Positions 20,894 through 30,993 of a DNA stretch of 64,000 nucleotides are shown piece after piece. The number at the start of each line of letters is the position of its first letter. The stretch's first letter is position 1. The position numbers were made by a program, and so were the translations under genes. Below the pieces are notes generated by a model that saw only the letters and a list, made by a program, of their open reading frames with translations, did no database searches and was not told where the DNA came from. Location of the stretch: positions 1,034,649-1,098,648 of the forward strand of contig RPFO01000359.1 of assembly GCA_009746045.1 (NCBI GenBank), written 5' to 3'. Source of the DNA: Mesostigma viride. Lineage: Eukaryota > Streptophyta > Mesostigmatophyceae > Mesostigmatales > Mesostigmataceae.

Positions 20894-21966
20894 TGAGCAG
20901 CTGGCAATCGGCCATGGCGGTCTGCAGCTTGCATGGCCATCGGCAACAGGCGGAGGATGGTAAATATTTACCATATACTGTGTGCATGGTCCATCGGTCG
21001 CTTGGTCAGCTTGAAAGTGTTAGGAGCAAGACCTAGAGAGGCTGCAGACAAACCGCCGCAGGCACATTGCAGCTGGCACACTGCGACCGACGAACCATGG
21101 GAACATTGAGCAGCCCATAAACCAATTGGAGCATCCTCGATACTTTTCGCTGGCCATCTCACACGCACGAACCAAGTGGAACGGATGCAAGCGCCCCACC
21201 ATTGAATCAGCAAGCCGGGCAGGCACCTCCTCCTTTGGCTGCCCTAGAGCCCCTTCCCCCCTCGGGGCCCAGTGCATGGCCACATTTCGCGCGCACCGCA
21301 CTGGCGCAGTGCATCCGGGATATGTGCGTCTTAAGTGCTTGAAGACGTGAAGGGATTGAGGGATTGTGAGTGCTCCGCGCACGCGTGACTGACGTGGACG
21401 GCCTTGGAACGGGCAAAACAATGAAATAAATTGTGTATGTGGCTTGGTTGCATAGTCCGCAGGACTTTGGGACTCATTTCGGGACTTCTTTGGGATTTGT
21501 CCTTTGGTCAGGACTTTTGTATAGAATTATGATAGCTTTTGTGATTCGGACTTATTATTTTGGGCCTAGGTTGCAGTACGAGATCTTCTAGGGGCCGGTG
21601 CAGTCGCACCGCGCTGCGTACTTTATGGCTGGTTGAGATCTTGTACATGCGTGGATTCTGTAGGCGAGGGTAGATGTCGGCCTGAGAATCTTGTGCGGAC
21701 TGGTTCGGAGTCTCTGGAAGGTCGGCACCATGTCGGCGCCAACTTGCCAGCTTGGTGGGGGACCTAGGTGAAATTGGTCCGAGGACGAGAGTCTCGTTCT
21801 CTTGGTTTGATGAATGTAAAGTGCGATGAAGCCTACGCATTGAACCTGGGGCAACTATCCATTTGTAACTGGTCTTGCTAGCCATTACAAGCGCGTATTA
21901 ATTGGCTTGGTGCCCATCAAATCGCGGTGCCAGATATCTCACGAACCCAGTTGTGAAGCGCCATCT
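20894..21966. other. Downstream flank of the channel gene, no gene seen
   Basis: Nothing codes convincingly here. The first part presumably holds the 3' untranslated region of the channel gene. Confidence 0.4.
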
Positions 21967-22001
21967 GCAATTAATTAATTAATTAATTAGGAACATAACT
22001 C
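21967..22001 (-). repeat. LINE-family tail fragment (minus strand) with TTAA units
   Basis: AATTAATT repeats followed by AGGAACATAACTC, the reverse of the family 3' end. The piece is interrupted at ATAACTC and resumes at 22788. Confidence 0.6.
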
Positions 22002-22787
22002 TTAATTAGGATAGTACCGGCTACGCCCCCTTCTACTCAAAGAAGGATTCAGCCGTGTTCAGCCCGTCTCACGGTGCGAGACTGAACAAGTCTCGCGTGC
22101 AGACACGTGTGTAGTACTCCTACACACAGATCTCGAGTGATTTATCTAGTACCAAATCCGAAAGGCTTGCATCACTCCCCGGACAGGAGAACTTTTGCGG
22201 ATGACTGTAGGTGTAAGTTGGCGATGCCATGGTAACCGGAGACGTCCGTCCTATAGTCAGCAAAATTGGTGCGAGAGGTCCCCAGTTCGATTCCGGTCGG
22301 ATTCATTTGCAGATCGCGTTTTTCCGCGTTTTCCGCGGCCCGGCACTGAACGCAAATGGTTTTCACCTTTGCGGAGTGTCTGATCAGAATATACGCTTGG
22401 CTGATTTCGATAGTACCGGCTACGCCCCCTTCTACTCAAAGAAGGATTCAGCCGTGTTCAGCCCGTCTCACGGTGCGAGACTGAACAAGTCTCGCGTGCA
22501 GACACGTGTGTAGTACTCCTACACACAGATCTCGAGTGATTTATCTAGTACCAAATCCGAAAGGCTTGCATCACTCCCCGGACAGGAGAACTTTTGCGGA
22601 TGACTGTAGGTGTAAGTTGGCGATGCCATGGTAACCGGAGACGTCCGTCCTATAGTCAGCAAAATTGGTGCGAGAGGTCCCCAGTTCGATTCTGGTCGGA
22701 TTCATTTGCAGATCGCGTTTTTCCGCGTTTTCCGCGGCCCGGCACTGAACGCAAATGGTTTTCACCTTTGCGGAGTGTCTGATCAGA
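22002..22787 (+). mobile_element. SINE-like insertion made of two 380-bp direct repeats
   Basis: Two copies, 22011-22390 and 22410-22789, almost identical over 380 bp (one substitution noted, near 22292/22691) and spaced 399 bp. The whole block splits the LINE tail, with ATAACTC on both sides (21995-22001 and 22788-22794), suggesting a 7-bp target duplication. Each copy contains a short tRNA-like segment (22245-22301 in copy 1): TCCGTCC at one end, TATAGTCAGC resembling box A, AGTTCGATTCC matching box B and GGTCGGA at the other end. At 57 nt it is too short for a complete tRNA. Confidence 0.55.
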
Positions 22788-22827
22788 ATAACTCCGTTGG
22801 GAGTATATGTAGCACATAGCCCTTGAT

Positions 22828-23250
22828 GCTTAGGGGAATACAGCAGTAGTAGGTTAGAATAGATAGACCGTGGCCATGTACATGTACGCCTCCTACAGGC
22901 ACTATACCAGCTGAGCCACGAGCATTATTTAACCATGTACATGTGTGCCTATGATGTGCCACACTCCAGATGATGCCTAGTTTTTTTTTTAATTTATTTA
23001 TGCTGTGCCCATGCAGAGAGCTGCCCTCTGCTGAGATGCCACGCTCTAGTTTTTGTATAGCCATGATGATCTTCCTCCCCCGGCCGTACCAGGATCCCCC
23101 CCTTAGGCGGGTTGAACCTGAGACAGCATGGTGGTGCAGGTGGCAGCCCTGGTGCACCTAGAGCAGGGGTAGCTTACATTCCCACCCTTGCATGAAGTAG
23201 CCTAGAATGTATTAAAAGCCATATGCCCCTTCTCGCATGTGCGCCCATAA
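22828..23250 (+). repeat. LINE-family 3'-end fragment
   Basis: Starts GCTTAGGGGAATACAGCAG at the ORF1 stop region and continues through the shared 3' region (CATGTACATGTGTGCCTA; CTTACATTCCCACCCTTGCA) to GCCATATGCCCCTTCTC. Confidence 0.75.
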
Positions 23251-23549
23251 TGGCCCCCCATGGATGATCTATGGGTTTGTACGAGCCACGAGCCACGAGG
23301 TAGCCATGGCTGACGGCGGAGCTCATAACTTTCACGTTTGAGCACCGAATTTAGTCGTGAATATCGCAATCGCTTCGTCTTAATTCTAAGACGCACATGC
23401 TGATATAATTTTCCGACGCTATTACGCAATATTAGGACATTGCCGCCAAGCCAGCCCCGGCTGGCCTGGCCGGCGATGCTCCTCCCATCACCACCTGGGC
23501 GGACATGCTTAAGCATCATACCACCTCCACCACCTCCCCCCTGGTGCGC

Positions 23550-23705
23550 AAGGATAGATGGCAAGTAGTGATGAAGGAGACCACCCCCAAGCCTGTGGGG
23601 GCTCCGCGTGTGACCAAGTATGGCATTCATAGCGATTCGGGCCGCGGTGCCCACACCCCTGTACCTAGGACCTAGATAGCTTATACCATCCATTCCATCC
23701 CATGT
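23550..23705 (+). repeat. Repeat segment ending in CCAT-rich sequence, shared with the satellite flank
   Basis: Matches 60460-60620 (GATGAAGGAGACCAC, GTGATTCGGGCC-like, CTAGATAGCT). Here it ends in a short CCATCCATTCCATCCCATG run; at 60.6 kb the same point opens into the long CCCAT array. Confidence 0.65.
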
Positions 23706-23792
23706 TCCCCTCCCACTGAGGACTTATGCTCACGTGACGCAGTCACGTGTCTATTAATTAATTAATTAATTAACCTCCACCACCTCCGCCGT

Positions 23793-24310
23793 CGCAGCCC
23801 AGGCTGCCCAGCTTCAACGGCAGACGCTTGACCTCCGCGAGGAGGCCGAGCTCGCCAAGCGCAGCCTCAACGTCATTGTCAAGAGCTTCAAGATGGAGGA
23901 AGGTGAGAATTCCGAGAAGCTTTTGCGTGCGTTCAGTGAGAGAGAAATCCTTGGTCGCATGGGCCTTAACGGTGAGACCGAGATGGCCGCCCACCGCCTT
24001 CCCCGCGCGCGGGGTAAGGCAGGGCCGCCCCCGCTCCTCACCTTTAAGACCCCGGCGGACAAGATTTCTTTTCTCAGACGCCGCAAGCGGCTCGAGAAGA
24101 CTCTCTTCACCCTTGATGACGACTTGACCCTGGCGCAGCAACAACGGCGACGGGAGCTATGGCCGTCGGACCTACCTCCAGCTCCGGCAGACCAAGGCGG
24201 GGCAGCCGGTGTACTGGAAGGCCGGGGCGGCCATCTACGTCGACCACAAGCCCTGGCACGCGACCCCCTCGACCACCGCGGCCCCAGCGACTCCAGACGC
24301 CCCAGCTTAG
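23793..24310 (+). pseudogene. L1 ORF1p-like C-terminal domain, copy A
   Basis: Encodes DLREEAELAKRSLNVIVKSF, then HRLPRARGKAGPPPLLTFK, DKISFLRRRKRLEKTLF, LAQQQRRRELWP and GQPVYWKGAAIYVxHKPW in broken frames. The order matches the RNA-binding (RRM plus C-terminal) part of L1-type ORF1 proteins, which coat LINE RNA. The frame changes around 24165. Paralogues are at 48412-48899, 51110-51605, 53810-54282 and, on the minus strand, 57095-57850. Confidence 0.65.
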
Positions 24311-24409
24311 GGGAATACAGCAGTAGTAGTGCAGAATAGATAGACCGTGGCCATGTACATGTACGCCTCCTAGAGGCACTATCCCAGCTACGCCCCGCGC
24401 TTTATTTAA

Positions 24410-26686
24410 GGGGTCCGGACGGACCTGCCCCCCCCAAAATTGAATACACATGTTTTGCACTCAATACCCATGCTGGCAATGCAAATGATGATGGGGGACC
24501 ATAAATATGACCCTTGGGCATGCATCCCACTACTTGTTGAGTTCAAGGCCCATCACAATACATGTGCAGGGAGCTAAATCTGGCAACGACACGTCCTACA
24601 AGCACGGATTGCCTAGGACAACCCCCCCGCACTTGTGTACCAAACACCATATTTTGTTCAAATCCCCACCCAGACCAAAGAATGGAGCTAATTTGCAGCA
24701 CCAAAATCGCACGTCTGGGCATACTTATGCAGTTTACCGAAAAATACGTCTTTTTTGTGACTAAAAAAAAAAATCAAATCAAATACGCATGGGTTGGGCC
24801 CAGGGAGATAAAATTAATTTCCACAGGGTGGGAATATCAATGGCACCAATTTTCAGCTCATTCTGACCACGTATGTGAACAGTTATGTTCTTTTGTATGA
24901 AAAAAAAAATGCACGAAAATACGGTTTTATGCCAAATGGCTGCACCAATCACAACCTTGCCCACCACCAAGTGGGGCAAACAAGGTGCCAGCAAGTTATT
25001 TATCATGCAAACTATCTTGGAATCAAAATTCAGGTCATTCTGAGCTAGACTGATGGCATAAACTAGTGTCCTCAACTGCCACCCCTCAACCCTAGTATAG
25101 ACTGGCATGAGCTCAAACATTACCCTTTTCATCACCTGCCCACCACAAATCATCAGAATCCTAACATAGACGGCTGCCAATTGAGTTATACAAACAGCCA
25201 CCAAATGCAGGATCAAGCTGAGCATGAGCCTTGAGTACTAGAGAGGTCATTCATAGCATGCAGCACCACACTATGGTAGCATAGTTGGCAATCTTCATTG
25301 GTAATAACAGAAATTATGTTTAGAGGCCCAAGCAACGTTCAATAGCAACAGAAACATGTGGGATTAGATGGGCGACTCGTACATGCTAGCCACACCCCAC
25401 ACCTCACCATGGTTGTAAACCATGCTCAACAATAAGGTGCATAAACAGCATGCTCATATACACGTGCTATGCTGACTTAGAGTGGAGAACGATGCCTCAA
25501 TCAACCAGCAATAATAACACAATGTTCTAACCCTGCAGGTTCACATCACCCCGTTCAAAAACCAACCAACAAAACAGAACTGTAAGCGCAAACACGAAAT
25601 ACAGCAAAGCCATAAGAGAAATGGCTTGCAGCCATCCTCATAAGCATGGCTAGCATTCTTGAGAGCACATTGATTGTGATGCATAGTGGCTGTGATCCAC
25701 AAATCTAAAGAGAACACACACGTAAGCATAGCTTACACATATACAAAGCATGGCCAACAAGAGAAGTATAGCCACCTTGTTTCCCAGCACGTTGAGACGC
25801 ACGGTTCATATGCTCGCCAGCTTGTGCAACGGTCACGCCGCCCTCGAGGCATGCCGGGGTACGTGTTGAATATGCAATATAAGCACTCTGCCATCCAAAT
25901 CCTTCTATATATCATTACATTAACGTAGCAGCTTACCTTGATATTACCCAAATCAATCCTAGACAGGTTTTCAGAGCTTGCCACGCATAACGTAAGCGAA
26001 TCGGTTGAAAGCTGCCGGAAAACTAGAGACGTGCATGCAGCAAGCGGCGAACAAAACAACGCACCCTTCCAGGAAACCGTGCTGAAAGCTTAGAATAAAG
26101 GGATTTCTAAACGCAATAGACTTCGAGGGTAACCACTGGATAATAGACGTACAATGGCATGCTATCTTTCCTGACAAGGCGTGCAAGAAATGCCAGCCAC
26201 CCATGGACGGGTTGACAGCGCATAAAGCAGGACCTGGCGTTTTCTTTCCGAAAATGACGAGGAAAAGTAATAAAATAAAAGGTTCTTTAACATTTTTAAT
26301 CTCCCCGTTAATGAACGTTGCTTTCTGCATCGCTAGGGACTAAGAACCTTTGTAATTATCGCTGTAGGCATGTATTGCTGCTTATTCGTTGCGGCAAGAT
26401 TTCCGGGCCAGACCCCCTCGCAAACGCGGATAAAAAATGGCATCGATCTCGTCAATAATGCATCTTCGGCTACGCAAGATCATGATGAAACTTTGATTTG
26501 ACGCATCTGCATAATTTTCTGCGGTCTTATTGCCATATTACTGCATTTATTACCGAACGCACGTCGCCATGGCCAACTTGGCGCAAGGGTTACGCGCATC
26601 GTGCACCACAATTTCACGTGCCGAGGTAGCGTCGCGTACCGGCGGGAATTTTTTGGCGCGAAATAATTCCGGTCCGTCCGGACCCC
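24410..26686. mobile_element. Non-autonomous DNA element with TTAA target duplication (2277 bp)
   Basis: Inverted ends GGGGTCCGGACGGACC / GGTCCGTCCGGACCCC, flanked by TTAA at 24406-24409 and 26687-26690. Paralogous LINE sequence (for example near 22930) shows the empty site ATTTAACCATGTAC. No transposase ORF. The interior (GGACCATAAATATGA near 24496) and subterminal sequence (GAATTTTTTGGCGC) are shared with 54734-57018. TTAA targets suggest a piggyBac-like mobiliser, an inference from the target site only. Confidence 0.8.
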
Positions 26687-26962
26687 TTAATCATGTACAT
26701 GTGTGCCTATGATGTGCCACACTCCAGAGGATGCCTAGCCTTATTTAGTTATGTTGTGCCCATGCAGGGAGTAACTCTCTGCTGAGATGCCATGCCCTAG
26801 CTTTTTGTATAGCCATGCTGATCTTCCCCCCCATGACAGGCTCCCTCTTCGCTGGGCATAGCTTGAAGATCATGGGGATGCAAGTGCCCTGGTGCACCTA
26901 GAGCAAGGGTCCTTTACATTCCCACCCTTGCAGGAAGTAGCTTAGAATGTATGATAGGCCAT
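26687..26962 (+). repeat. LINE-like copy A, 3' part between the two insertions
   Basis: Continues copy A from CATGTACATGTGTGCCTA to GTAGCTTAGAATGTATGATA, where GCCAT (26958-26962) is duplicated by the Gypsy insertion. Confidence 0.75.
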
Positions 26963-27528
26963 TGTTACGTCGCGTAACAATTCGTTGTAGTTACGGACGT
27001 AAATTAATAGGTCTTTTGCCTCGGTTGACCCTAGGTTTACGTGTAGCTCCTACCGGGACACTATTGTCCTCGTAACAGTACTGTGGTACATTGGGTGCCT
27101 TTGGGCGCCGCGCCGCGTACTTTACTAGTGGTCCTTATCCTTTGGTAGAATGTAGTGGACCAGCGTGCATCTGTATCTGTGCCGGTGCATCTGTAGGCGA
27201 GGGCCATGTCGGCCCGAGCGTGTTGGACCGTTGGTGACCATTTATGCACGTTCTACCCCTCGTGTGTTTACTCGGCGTGTGTTAAATGAATTAACACATA
27301 TAGGCTTGGGTCACGGCAGTGTAGTTGTGTTTCCTTCCTCTATTCCTGGAGTAAACGGGTTGTGTAAATGGCTTATGGCGTATTATAGCAACACTTACGT
27401 TAATGCATTGAGATCTGGATCGTCTCGTTCGTCTTTCGCTAGGGGTTTAACTAGAGGTGGCTTGACTAGTCTAGGTAGCATCAGGCCAGGTAGAGGTAGA
27501 GGTAGTGGTAGATACCCGAGGCGTAACA
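26963..27528 (+). repeat. 5' LTR of the Gypsy element
   Basis: TGTTACGTCGCG to GAGGCGTAACA; near-identical to 46789-47351. Confidence 0.93.
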
Positions 27529-27529
27529 A

Positions 27530-27541
27530 TGGACTCGGAGG
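27530..27541 (+). promoter_or_regulatory. Candidate primer-binding site of the Gypsy element
   Basis: TGGACTCGGAGG lies one base after the 5' LTR. It begins with TGG, as expected for pairing with a tRNA CCA end. The tRNA was not identified; it is not the common initiator-Met sequence. Confidence 0.55.
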
Positions 27542-28055
27542 AATTTTAGGTAGAGAACCAGACGACGATCCCCTGCAACATACGTCATTGAATCAACCCT
27601 TCCGCGTCCGGGAAAATGAAGACGACACCTACTTGACAGGTAATGGGCGGGTCGCCTGCAAGCTGGGGGGTAGTGCTGCCCGATTCGGGACACGCCCTGC
27701 CTAGAAGATAGACCTGCTCGAAGCGGAAAATCCTTTTTTAGATAGCTCCTTTTCCTCGTTTTGTTTTCTTGAGACATGTGGCCTACTGTCGTAGATAGGT
27801 GATGGTTTTGGTTCTACGTTAGAGAGACGACTAGCGTCTCGTAGATTACCCTTTTCTGCATTCTTGCCTGCGTTGTATTTAGACGACCCATCGCCAGACG
27901 CAGAATTCTTGAAACCGGATACTTACGACCACCTGGCGCTGGAAACCTCGTCCCTGCGTGCGTCGTCAATCTGGTTCGGTTTCAGACACCCGAGATAAGT
28001 CGCCTTCTCCTCGTTCTCCTTATTTGACTACTCAAGACCTACCAGGTGCGTTAAC
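27542..28055 (+). other. Gypsy leader region
   Basis: About 0.5 kb between the primer site and the first ORF. No domain was seen. An open frame spilling out of the LTR to 27704 is judged fortuitous. Confidence 0.4.
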
Positions 28056-28460
28056 ATGAGCCAGCGACGTCCTTTTCCTGCTCCTTCTCATTCGACTAGT
28101 AATAATAGTTTAGCGAAGTATTACGTTGTTATTACCCCTCAATGGGCATCTATTTTCTTATCGTGGGCCGATGCTAGGAAGTTCGTTCAGTCACGTGCTT
28201 ATAACGTCTCCAAATATAAGAAGTTTATGTCCTTTGAAGAAGCTCAGACCTACCTCTTAAAGCATAGTGAATCAGATTTGGGTCTCCATTCTCGTCCTTC
28301 TCCTCATGCTCGTCCTGCAGTAGATAGTCTTGTTTTTGTTACACCACCTCCATCTCCTCCTTCGTCTCCCCCTAAACGGGCTGCATCCTCATCTAGCTTA
28401 GATACGCCTCTCACCTTAGAGTTCAGTTCCCTATCCATTACTGTTGCTAAAAAGGATTGA
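28056..28460 (+). CDS. Small ORF with viroplasmin / RNase H1 hybrid-binding domain (Gypsy leader ORF)
   Basis: 134 codons. Residues about 22-70 read YYVVITPQWASIFLSW, KFVQSRAYNVSKYKKFMSFE and EAQTYL, the pattern of the caulimovirus viroplasmin / RNase H1 N-terminal domain (YxVxxG...GIFxSWxE...V.G..gxxYKKFxsxeeAxxyL). The rest is Pro/Ser-rich. In cellular RNase H1 this fold binds RNA-DNA hybrids. Here it is a separate ORF ahead of gag, on the sense strand, with an ATG and its own stop. A role in handling reverse-transcription intermediates is inference. Confidence 0.75.
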   Translation: MSQRRPFPAPSHSTSNNSLAKYYVVITPQWASIFLSWADARKFVQSRAYNVSKYKKFMSFEEAQTYLLKHSESDLGLHSRPSPHARPAVDSLVFVTPPPSPPSSPPKRAASSSSLDTPLTLEFSSLSITVAKKD

Positions 28461-28584
28461 TTTAAATTGTTTCCTTCTTTTAGGACACTAAAAGCTTTTT
28501 CTTTTCTTTCCTTGCCTTAAATTAGGCCTTGTCCTTTTTCCTTGTTGCTTTCAGTTAGATTCCTAATCATTTACTAAATTAAAA

Positions 28585-28682
28585 ATGGATCCAGTGGGTG
28601 GTAATATGTCGCCTATACCTACCAACACTCCTACTATGAATAATAATAATAATAATACTAACAACAATAACAACACTCGTGG
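28585..28682 (+). pseudogene. Gypsy gag N-terminus, cut by element 2
   Basis: ATG at 28585 followed by MDPVGGNMSPIPTNTPT and an Asn-rich run ending in Thr-Arg-Gly at CGTGG. Taking one CGTGG, the frame continues directly at 38264 with NRRDSLETVHHLTPQ. Confidence 0.8.
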
Positions 28683-29298
28683 AGTTGAATGAGAGTTTAC
28701 CACCGAGGGAATCCATGGCTCTTGCAGGAAAGTTGCCTTTATTATAATGAGCAAACACAGACGTAAGTCACGTCAAGTCCGAGACTGCACGTAGCACAGA
28801 CGACAGGGTCGTTATGCCAAGAGAGCGTGCACGCAAGAGCTAGCGCCCCAGTGTGACCAAGTCACTCATATAGCTTGCTAGGGACGCGTCCAAGTATTCA
28901 GCTGCACTGTCACAGCTGAACTGTCAATCAATTGATTACACAGACTCTGGCACGCCTTTGGCGCGCAGATCTATCAATTGTCCATACGGCTAGTCCTGTG
29001 GACCTATCCGTACACTAGTCAGCATCAATTGTCTCATAGGTCCTGGCGCGCTACAGTGCGCCTACCTATCAATTGACCATCAAGTCCTGTACAAGTCCTG
29101 TCAACGTCCTGCGGACTATCAAAGTGACACTTGTACATCCTGTGTCCGTACGCGCCCACAGTGGCGCGCCGGGTACTGTCGGCACAGCCTAGGAAACGTC
29201 ATAACTTTTACGTTCCTTAACCAAATGAGGCGTTCAAGGTGCCGTTGGAAAGAGCGTAACAATCTCTATCCATCTAACGTAAATCCTTTACGTTAACT
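28683..29298 (-). repeat. 3' LTR of Copia-like element 2
   Basis: 616 bp, AGTTGAATGAG to ACGTTAACT. Contains four (T/C)AATTG-type motifs, for example ATCAATTG near 28926, 28974, 29023 and 29068. Confidence 0.93.
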
Positions 29299-29319
29299 CC
29301 AATCCCTTCTTTTCTTTAG
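29299..29319 (-). promoter_or_regulatory. Polypurine tract of Copia-like element 2
   Basis: Minus strand AAGAAAAGAAGGGATTGG immediately before the 3' LTR, almost the same as in element 1. Confidence 0.7.
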
Positions 29320-30249
29320 GGATTACATCCCCTGCCAGGGACCCTTGAAGTAGCTTGAAATGTCCTTCACTCCAGCTTGAAGCTTGAACAGATGTCTTTA
29401 ATGGCCAATGCCATTCCCCCAGCCCTTTCTTTTAAGGAACTGGAAAAGAAACAGATCTGCCACAGGGAAAACCATTTCATGAGAAATGGATAAAAACCTA
29501 TGGAAGTGGCATTACAGAGTACCACCAGATATTAGAAACACACAAAATTAAATACATACAGGTTAATTCTATGAGGTCTTCTCCAGGAATTAATCCCATC
29601 ACCTCGGTAGAGCCTCCAGTACAATGACCTTCTGGCGGTGAGTTACATTAATCCCAGATACTAATCCCATAAAACCCAGTACATATCTAATATAAGCACA
29701 ATAAATCCATGACAATTGAAATACCACTTGACAAAGTAAGACGTATTACAATAGTTTCCCCGTCATACTCTCAACAGGTTAGTATTGGCGCCCGTCTTAT
29801 GGCGCCCGTCTACTTGTCAGATGATAAATTGCCACAGCAAACAAATGACAAAATGAAACACATAGGCAACAATTAAATCCTGCCCTGGGGAACTAGGGAA
29901 GTCTGAACAGGTAAAACACCTGAGCAGGCCAGCTTGTAGAAACATAATACCAGGGAATCGAACCCCGCCCTATAAACCCCAGAATAAAGGTTCCCAGACC
30001 ATTGTGAGAGGTATGTACAAATATACATTTCTTTTTAAATAGAATACATGGTCTGTAATGGACCTGTCAACCTTGTGTAGTCAACAGCATGAACCCCAGC
30101 CAAAACCTGGCTGTATCCTGATTAAAATCAGAGTGAGTGTACCATGGTCCATGAGCCTTAGTACAGACTAAAATACAGGTATTATGCCAGTCACAATGCT
30201 GACACTACCACACAATCTGCTCTCCAATGCCCTATAACCAGGCACCAGC
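29320..30249 (-). other. 3' untranslated region of Copia-like element 2
   Basis: About 0.9 kb without a coding frame. Holds the T-arm-like block at 29949-29970. Confidence 0.6.
29949..29970 (-). promoter_or_regulatory. tRNA T-arm / box-B-like block in the 3' region of element 2
   Basis: Same 22 bases as 2595-2616 of element 1, core GGGGTTCGATTCCC on the minus strand. The flanks are mostly unlike element 1, apart from a G/T-rich stretch just 5' of it. Confidence 0.5.
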
Positions 30250-30993
30250 TTAGACAGCTTGCTGAGATGGGTCCATCAGAGACTGAAGAACCTTGTATTG
30301 CACTGCTGCCTTCTGCACTAGCTTGGTCAAAGCATCAGCAGGATTGTCAACCCCAGGGATATGCTCAATATTGGCCAAGGAGGACAATTCCTTAAGAAGG
30401 AGATAATCCAAGTCCCTACTTCTGGCCATCTGCCTGTGCACAAACTGCACCATCCCCATGGAGTCTGTTTTTAGAAGAGTGGTAACCTGAAGTGGCCAAG
30501 GAGTGTTAGAAGTCATCTGATGAAGCAACTCCTTCAGATAAAGGCTTGTGTGAATGCCTTCACAAATAGCCCTGCATTCTGCCACATCACTACTGACAGC
30601 CACCCGTTTGTGCAGGCGACTGAACCAGCTCACCAAACTCCCCAGGCCTTCCTGTCTGAGCACAAAGAGCCCTGCAGCCCTGCCCCTGACCTTGGAGACC
30701 TGCCTGCTGTCCATTGAGCTATCCACATACAGCTCCATGCAAATGGGTTGTGATAAATCCACTGCAGACAACAGAATGCCAGACGAAGCCCTGACCTGAT
30801 CAGCCACCTTGGCAGACCCTAGCTCTGTCAGCATGTCATCAGGCAACCTGGCTATGACCATAAGGTCTGGCCTGGAAATGCCTGCCACCCAAGCAACCAT
30901 GCCCCTCACCATGGGACACAGTGCCTGTGTGATGACTGGAGGAAGCTTGCTAATGAGGGTCTCTTGATAATCGTTGCCCCCCACCAGCAGCAT
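30250..30993 (-). CDS. RNase H of Copia-like element 2
   Basis: 247 codons. MELYVDSSMDSRQV, SWFSRLHKRVAVSSDVAECR, LLKTDSMGMVQFV and DNPADALTKL match the Copia RNase H pattern and the element 1 protein. The frame differs from the RT frame ending at 30906; the break lies about 30985, at a different place from the break in element 1, so it looks like a random indel. Confidence 0.85.
   Translation of the reverse strand: MLLVGGNDYQETLISKLPPVITQALCPMVRGMVAWVAGISRPDLMVIARLPDDMLTELGSAKVADQVRASSGILLSAVDLSQPICMELYVDSSMDSRQVSKVRGRAAGLFVLRQEGLGSLVSWFSRLHKRVAVSSDVAECRAICEGIHTSLYLKELLHQMTSNTPWPLQVTTLLKTDSMGMVQFVHRQMARSRDLDYLLLKELSSLANIEHIPGVDNPADALTKLVQKAAVQYKVLQSLMDPSQQAV

Larger units (their letters stand above)
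23283..24409 (+). mobile_element. LINE-like copy A, 5' part (host of the nested insertions)
   Basis: Begins GAGCCACGAGGTAGCCATGG, like 52064, followed by CTCATAACTTTCACG. It carries internal rearrangements (an inserted segment 23550-23772 ending in TTAA units) and the ORF1 C-terminal frame. It is interrupted at 24406-24409 (TTAA), resumes at 26687-26962, is interrupted again by the Gypsy, and ends at 47352-47479. Confidence 0.7.

Noticed and set aside
22245-22301. Functional tRNA gene
   Set aside because: Only 57 nt, no anticodon arm can be drawn, acceptor ends mismatch.
27165-27704. 179-codon ORF in the Gypsy 5' LTR (and 46988-47428 in the 3' LTR)
   Set aside because: It runs through the LTR boundary and changes its C-terminus with the flank; no domain. 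Best read as chance open frame.
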